This document shows positions 6,814-9,328 of a stretch of 9,328 nt of DNA, piece after piece. Position 1 is the stretch's first letter, and every line of letters starts with the position of its first letter. Origin of the DNA: an uncultured Clostridium sp. (GTDB lineage: Bacteria > Bacillota > Clostridia > Lachnospirales > Lachnospiraceae); assembly GCA_902464345.1 (NCBI GenBank), contig CABQJA010000080.1, positions 1 through 9,328 of the forward strand, given 5' to 3'. The position numbers were made by a program, and so were the translations under genes. The notes below the pieces were generated by a model. It worked only from the letters and a program-made list of their open reading frames with translations. It was not told the DNA's origin and did no database searches.

Positions 6814-8757
6814 TTACTCTTCAGTTGTCTCTTCTGTAGCTTCCTCATCATCCGGAAGTAATGCCTTCATGCTCAGGCTGATCTTCTTGTCTGCTTCCTT
6901 GAAGTCAACGATCTTAGCTGTGATCTCCTGACCGATTGATAATACAGATGATGGCTTGTCAATGTGCTCCTTAGCGATCTGTGAAACATGCAGTAATGCA
7001 TCAACACCCGGCTCTAACTCAACGAATGCACCGAAATCTGTCATTCTTGCGACCTTACCGGTTACAACCGTACCGATTGCATACTTCTCAGCTGCATTTG
7101 CCCATGGGTTAGCCTCTGGGAACTTCATACTAAGTGCGATCTTTGTGCCCTGAATGTCCTTAATAAATACCTTAACAACATCGCCAACCTTTAATACCTT
7201 CTTAGGATTCTCAACTCTGCCCCATGACATCTCTGAAATGTGAAGCAGACCGTCAGCACCGCCTAAATCAACGAATGCACCGAAGTCTGTTACATTCTTA
7301 ACAGTACCTTCCAAAGTCATGCCAACTTCAATTCTTTCGAATAATGCCTTCTGTGCCTCTTCCTTCTTAGCAACCAGGAGCATCTTACGGTTACCGATGA
7401 CTCTTCTCTTACGAGGATTGCATTCTGTAATTACAAACTCGATCTCCTGATCCATATACTTCTCAAGATTCTTCTCGTAAGTATCAGATACAAGACTTGC
7501 CGGGATAAATACCTTGCTCTCTTCATAAAGAACAGTCAGTCCGCCATCCTGAACCTGAACAACCTTACCGGTTAATACCTTACCTTCTTCACAAGCAGCC
7601 TCTAACATATCGTTTGCCTTATCCTGTGCTACACGCTTATAAGATAATGCAACCTGTCCTTCACCATCGTTATTCTTGATTACCTTTGCTGTAATCTTGT
7701 CGCCCGGCTGAACCATGGTAGTCAGATCAGCATTTGGCTGATTGGTATACTCAGCTCTGGTGATCACGCCTTCAGACTTGTAATTGATGTTTACAATGAT
7801 CTCATCCGGCTTAACACTTAATACTTCACCTTCCACTAATTTACCCGGAGCTACCTGGGTACGATTCTTTTCATCTTCCTGTAATAATTCTTCAAAACTT
7901 AATTCTGACATGCTGTCATGAACCTCCTTAATAATATTATTTGGGGTAGATGCCCCTGCAGTAATACCTACCCTACTTACGGATTCAAAAGCAGTCAAAT
8001 CCAAATCAACGAGTGTCTGTATATAGTAAGTATTTGCACATTCATGTTTGCTGATAGCATATAGCTTCTGTGTGTTTGAGCTATTCTTACCGCCTATAAC
8101 GATCATTGCATCTACTTCTCCGGCAATCAGCGCTGCTTCTTTCTGTCTTGCCTCGGTTGCATTACAGATCGTATTACAAGCACATATATCATACCCTTTT
8201 TTTGAAATAATTTCAACTAAATCTTGAAATTTCTTGTTATTAAATGTCGTTTGGGATACAATTACCAGTTTCTCTCCCTGTTTTATGTCGATAGAATCGA
8301 TGTCTTCCTCCGTTTCCACCACGATTGGCCTGGTCTTACACCATCCTTTGATTCCCTCTACTTCCGGATGGGAATCATTTCCGATGATCAGAATCCGGTT
8401 CCCTTTTTCGGATTCCTCCCGGACAATTTTATGGATTTTCAGGACAAACGGACACGTCGCATCTACCAGCTCCAGTCCCTGCTCCTTGATCAGATCATAA
8501 ACCTTCTTTTCTACTCCGTGTGACCGGATTACAATACTGCCCTTATGGATCTGTCGCAGCTCCTCCAGATCATGGATGACCTTTACGCCCTTATCCGCCA
8601 GATCGTTGACCACCTCTTCATTATGAATGATCGGCCCATAGGTATAAACCGGATGATCCGGCTTGTCTTTATGTTTTTCGACTTCTTCATAAACAGTATC
8701 CACAGCCCGCTTTACACCGAAACAAAATCCGGCTGTTTTCGCCATTATGATTTCCAT
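6814..8757 (-). CDS. ispH: Bifunctional IspH (HMB-PP reductase) – ribosomal protein S1 fusion
   Basis: The predicted protein has 647 residues. Residues 1–282 are IspH: MEIIMAKTAGFCFGVKRAV, with cluster ligands Cys12, Cys102 (DATCPFV) and Cys198 (NTICNATEARQ), plus substrate-binding His45, His80, His130, Glu132 (SHPEVEG) and Thr170/171. IspH reduces HMB-PP to IPP and DMAPP at the last step of the MEP pathway, using a [4Fe-4S] cluster. Residues from about 283 on are four S1 OB-fold repeats (about 304–374, 392–460, 477–545, 562–630), the last two canonical (VTDFGAFVDLGGADGLLH and MTDFGAFVELEPGVDALLH), then an acidic tail. S1 repeats bind RNA and, in S1, help load mRNA on the 30S subunit. This fusion is known in Clostridia. 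AAGGAG at 8766–8771, 8 nt before the ATG, sets the start; it overlaps cmk by 13 nt. Codon use shifts sharply near the domain junction. Confidence 0.97.
   Translation of the reverse strand: MEIIMAKTAGFCFGVKRAVDTVYEEVEKHKDKPDHPVYTYGPIIHNEEVVNDLADKGVKVIHDLEELRQIHKGSIVIRSHGVEKKVYDLIKEQGLELVDATCPFVLKIHKIVREESEKGNRILIIGNDSHPEVEGIKGWCKTRPIVVETEEDIDSIDIKQGEKLVIVSQTTFNNKKFQDLVEIISKKGYDICACNTICNATEARQKEAALIAGEVDAMIVIGGKNSSNTQKLYAISKHECANTYYIQTLVDLDLTAFESVSRVGITAGASTPNNIIKEVHDSMSELSFEELLQEDEKNRTQVAPGKLVEGEVLSVKPDEIIVNINYKSEGVITRAEYTNQPNADLTTMVQPGDKITAKVIKNNDGEGQVALSYKRVAQDKANDMLEAACEEGKVLTGKVVQVQDGGLTVLYEESKVFIPASLVSDTYEKNLEKYMDQEIEFVITECNPRKRRVIGNRKMLLVAKKEEAQKALFERIEVGMTLEGTVKNVTDFGAFVDLGGADGLLHISEMSWGRVENPKKVLKVGDVVKVFIKDIQGTKIALSMKFPEANPWANAAEKYAIGTVVTGKVARMTDFGAFVELEPGVDALLHVSQIAKEHIDKPSSVLSIGQEITAKIVDFKEADKKISLSMKALLPDDEEATEETTEE
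7909..7929 (-). promoter_or_regulatory. Internal ribosome binding site and ATG at the IspH/S1 junction
   Basis: On the coding strand AAGGAGG (7929–7923) is followed after 11 nt by an in-frame ATG (7911–7909), Met283, which begins MSELSFEELLQEDEK and lies just before the first S1 repeat. Initiation there would yield a free four-repeat S1-like protein of 365 residues. The spacing is longer than ideal, and the same bases encode Lys-Glu of an IspH C-terminal helix, so chance is possible. Its use in the cell is inference. Confidence 0.4.
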
Positions 8758-9328
8758 ATCCGCTTCTCCTTACACCGCTCCAGAATGCAATCCACAACCT
8801 CATCAATTGTAAGCTCCGAGCTATCCAGATAATATGCATCCTCCGCCTGCTTTAACGGAGCAATCGCACGATTCATATCCTGCTCGTCCCGTTTGATGAT
8901 ATCCGCTTCGATCTGATGAATATCACAGGCTTCTCCCTTTTCTACCAGCTCCTCATACCGACGCCTTGCCCGCTCTGCAGAAGATGCCGTCAGATAAATC
9001 TTCACCTCTGCATCCGGCAGAACATTGGTACCAATGTCCCGGCCATCCATTACCACATTCTGGCGAACTGCCATATCTCTTTGTAATTGCAGCAGCTTAT
9101 CACGTACCGGTTGTTTTGCCGAGGACTTCGATGCCATATTTCCGACTGCCTCTGTCCGAAGCTCTCCGGTCACATTCTCGCCATTTAACCATACCTGCTG
9201 GGCACCATTCTCATAGCTGATCGCTACCTCCAGCTTCTGACATGCCTGTGCTACCTGTTCCGGATTCTCCGGATCCAGATGATTTCTGAGAAAATAAACC
9301 GCGATTGCCCGATACATCGCACCGGTAT
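8745..9328 (-). CDS. cmk: Cytidylate kinase, C-terminal part (partial)
   Basis: The gene enters from the right edge; its N-terminus with the P-loop is outside the window. The first visible residues are TGAMYRAIAVYFLRN, the conserved block after the P-loop (usually DTGAMYRA), so the first in-window Met at 9317 is internal and not the start. Further in are the substrate-binding segment (LNGENVTGELRTEAVGNMAS), QRDMA, the core motif DGRDIGTNVLPDAEVKIYLTA, the LID arginines ERARRR, and IKRDEQDMNRAIAPLKQAEDAYYLDSS. Cmk phosphorylates CMP and dCMP with ATP to CDP and dCDP for nucleic acid and lipid synthesis, in the cytosol. Its last 13 nt overlap the ispH-rpsA start, and the downstream gene's ribosome binding site lies inside this coding region, a cmk–ispH/rpsA coupling common in Clostridia. 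Confidence 0.96.
   Translation of the reverse strand, partial: TGAMYRAIAVYFLRNHLDPENPEQVAQACQKLEVAISYENGAQQVWLNGENVTGELRTEAVGNMASKSSAKQPVRDKLLQLQRDMAVRQNVVMDGRDIGTNVLPDAEVKIYLTASSAERARRRYEELVEKGEACDIHQIEADIIKRDEQDMNRAIAPLKQAEDAYYLDSSELTIDEVVDCILERCKEKRIWKS

Noticed and set aside
8224..8832. Plus-strand open frames opposite ispH and cmk
   Set aside because: Same reason: low-complexity translations opposite highly conserved coding sequence, with no start signals.
9317..9317. ATG at 9317 as the true start of cmk
   Set aside because: The codons before it read T-G-A in frame, completing the conserved TGAMYRA motif, so this Met is internal and the gene starts beyond the window.
1..9328. Mobile elements, CRISPR arrays, tRNAs, rRNAs, riboswitches or a defence island
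   Set aside because: No transposase or integrase motifs, regular repeats, cloverleaf-like segments or long structured leaders were seen; almost all bases are accounted for by conserved housekeeping genes.

Overview
The window looks like chromosomal housekeeping DNA from a Gram-positive anaerobe of the Clostridia, most likely a Lachnospiraceae member. Three things support this: an IspH–ribosomal protein S1 fusion directly after cmk (a clostridial hallmark), strong AAGGAGG-type ribosome binding sites, and the order ruvA–ruvB–zapA–U32 protease-like gene–FtsW/RodA-like gene. I see no phage, plasmid, IS, CRISPR, tRNA or rRNA sequence.

Layout. Positions 1–4732 hold a tightly packed minus-strand operon read right to left: ruvA, ruvB, zapA, a large U32/DUF3656 protein, and the first 101 codons of an FtsW/RodA/SpoVE-like membrane protein that leaves the window. 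Its junctions are 29 nt, 11 nt, a 23-nt overlap and 1 nt. A sigma-A-like promoter precedes ruvA. It lies back to back with an extended -10 promoter driving the only plus-strand gene, a YprB-like DEDD exonuclease (4867–5961). That gene converges on a minus-strand cheR (5980–6735), whose 3' end appears frameshifted. Right of cheR is a 17-bp perfect hairpin, then the ispH-rpsA fusion (6814–8757) and the 3' part of cmk (8745 to beyond the right edge), which overlap by 13 nt.

How the genes fit together. RuvAB moves Holliday junctions. ZapA and the FtsW/RodA-like protein belong to division or wall synthesis. The U32 protein is probably an Fe–S dependent RNA hydroxylase. Cmk makes CDP from CMP. IspH makes isoprenoid precursors, fused here to four S1 RNA-binding repeats. 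CheR methylates chemoreceptors, suggesting a chemotactic relative or ancestor.

Most worth checking: (1) an in-frame ATG with an AAGGAGG site exactly at the IspH/S1 junction, where codon usage also changes; (2) a probable one-base homopolymer insertion in cheR that removes its conserved C-terminal strand; (3) the perfect hairpin between rpsA and cheR. I found no convincing undescribed multi-gene system here.
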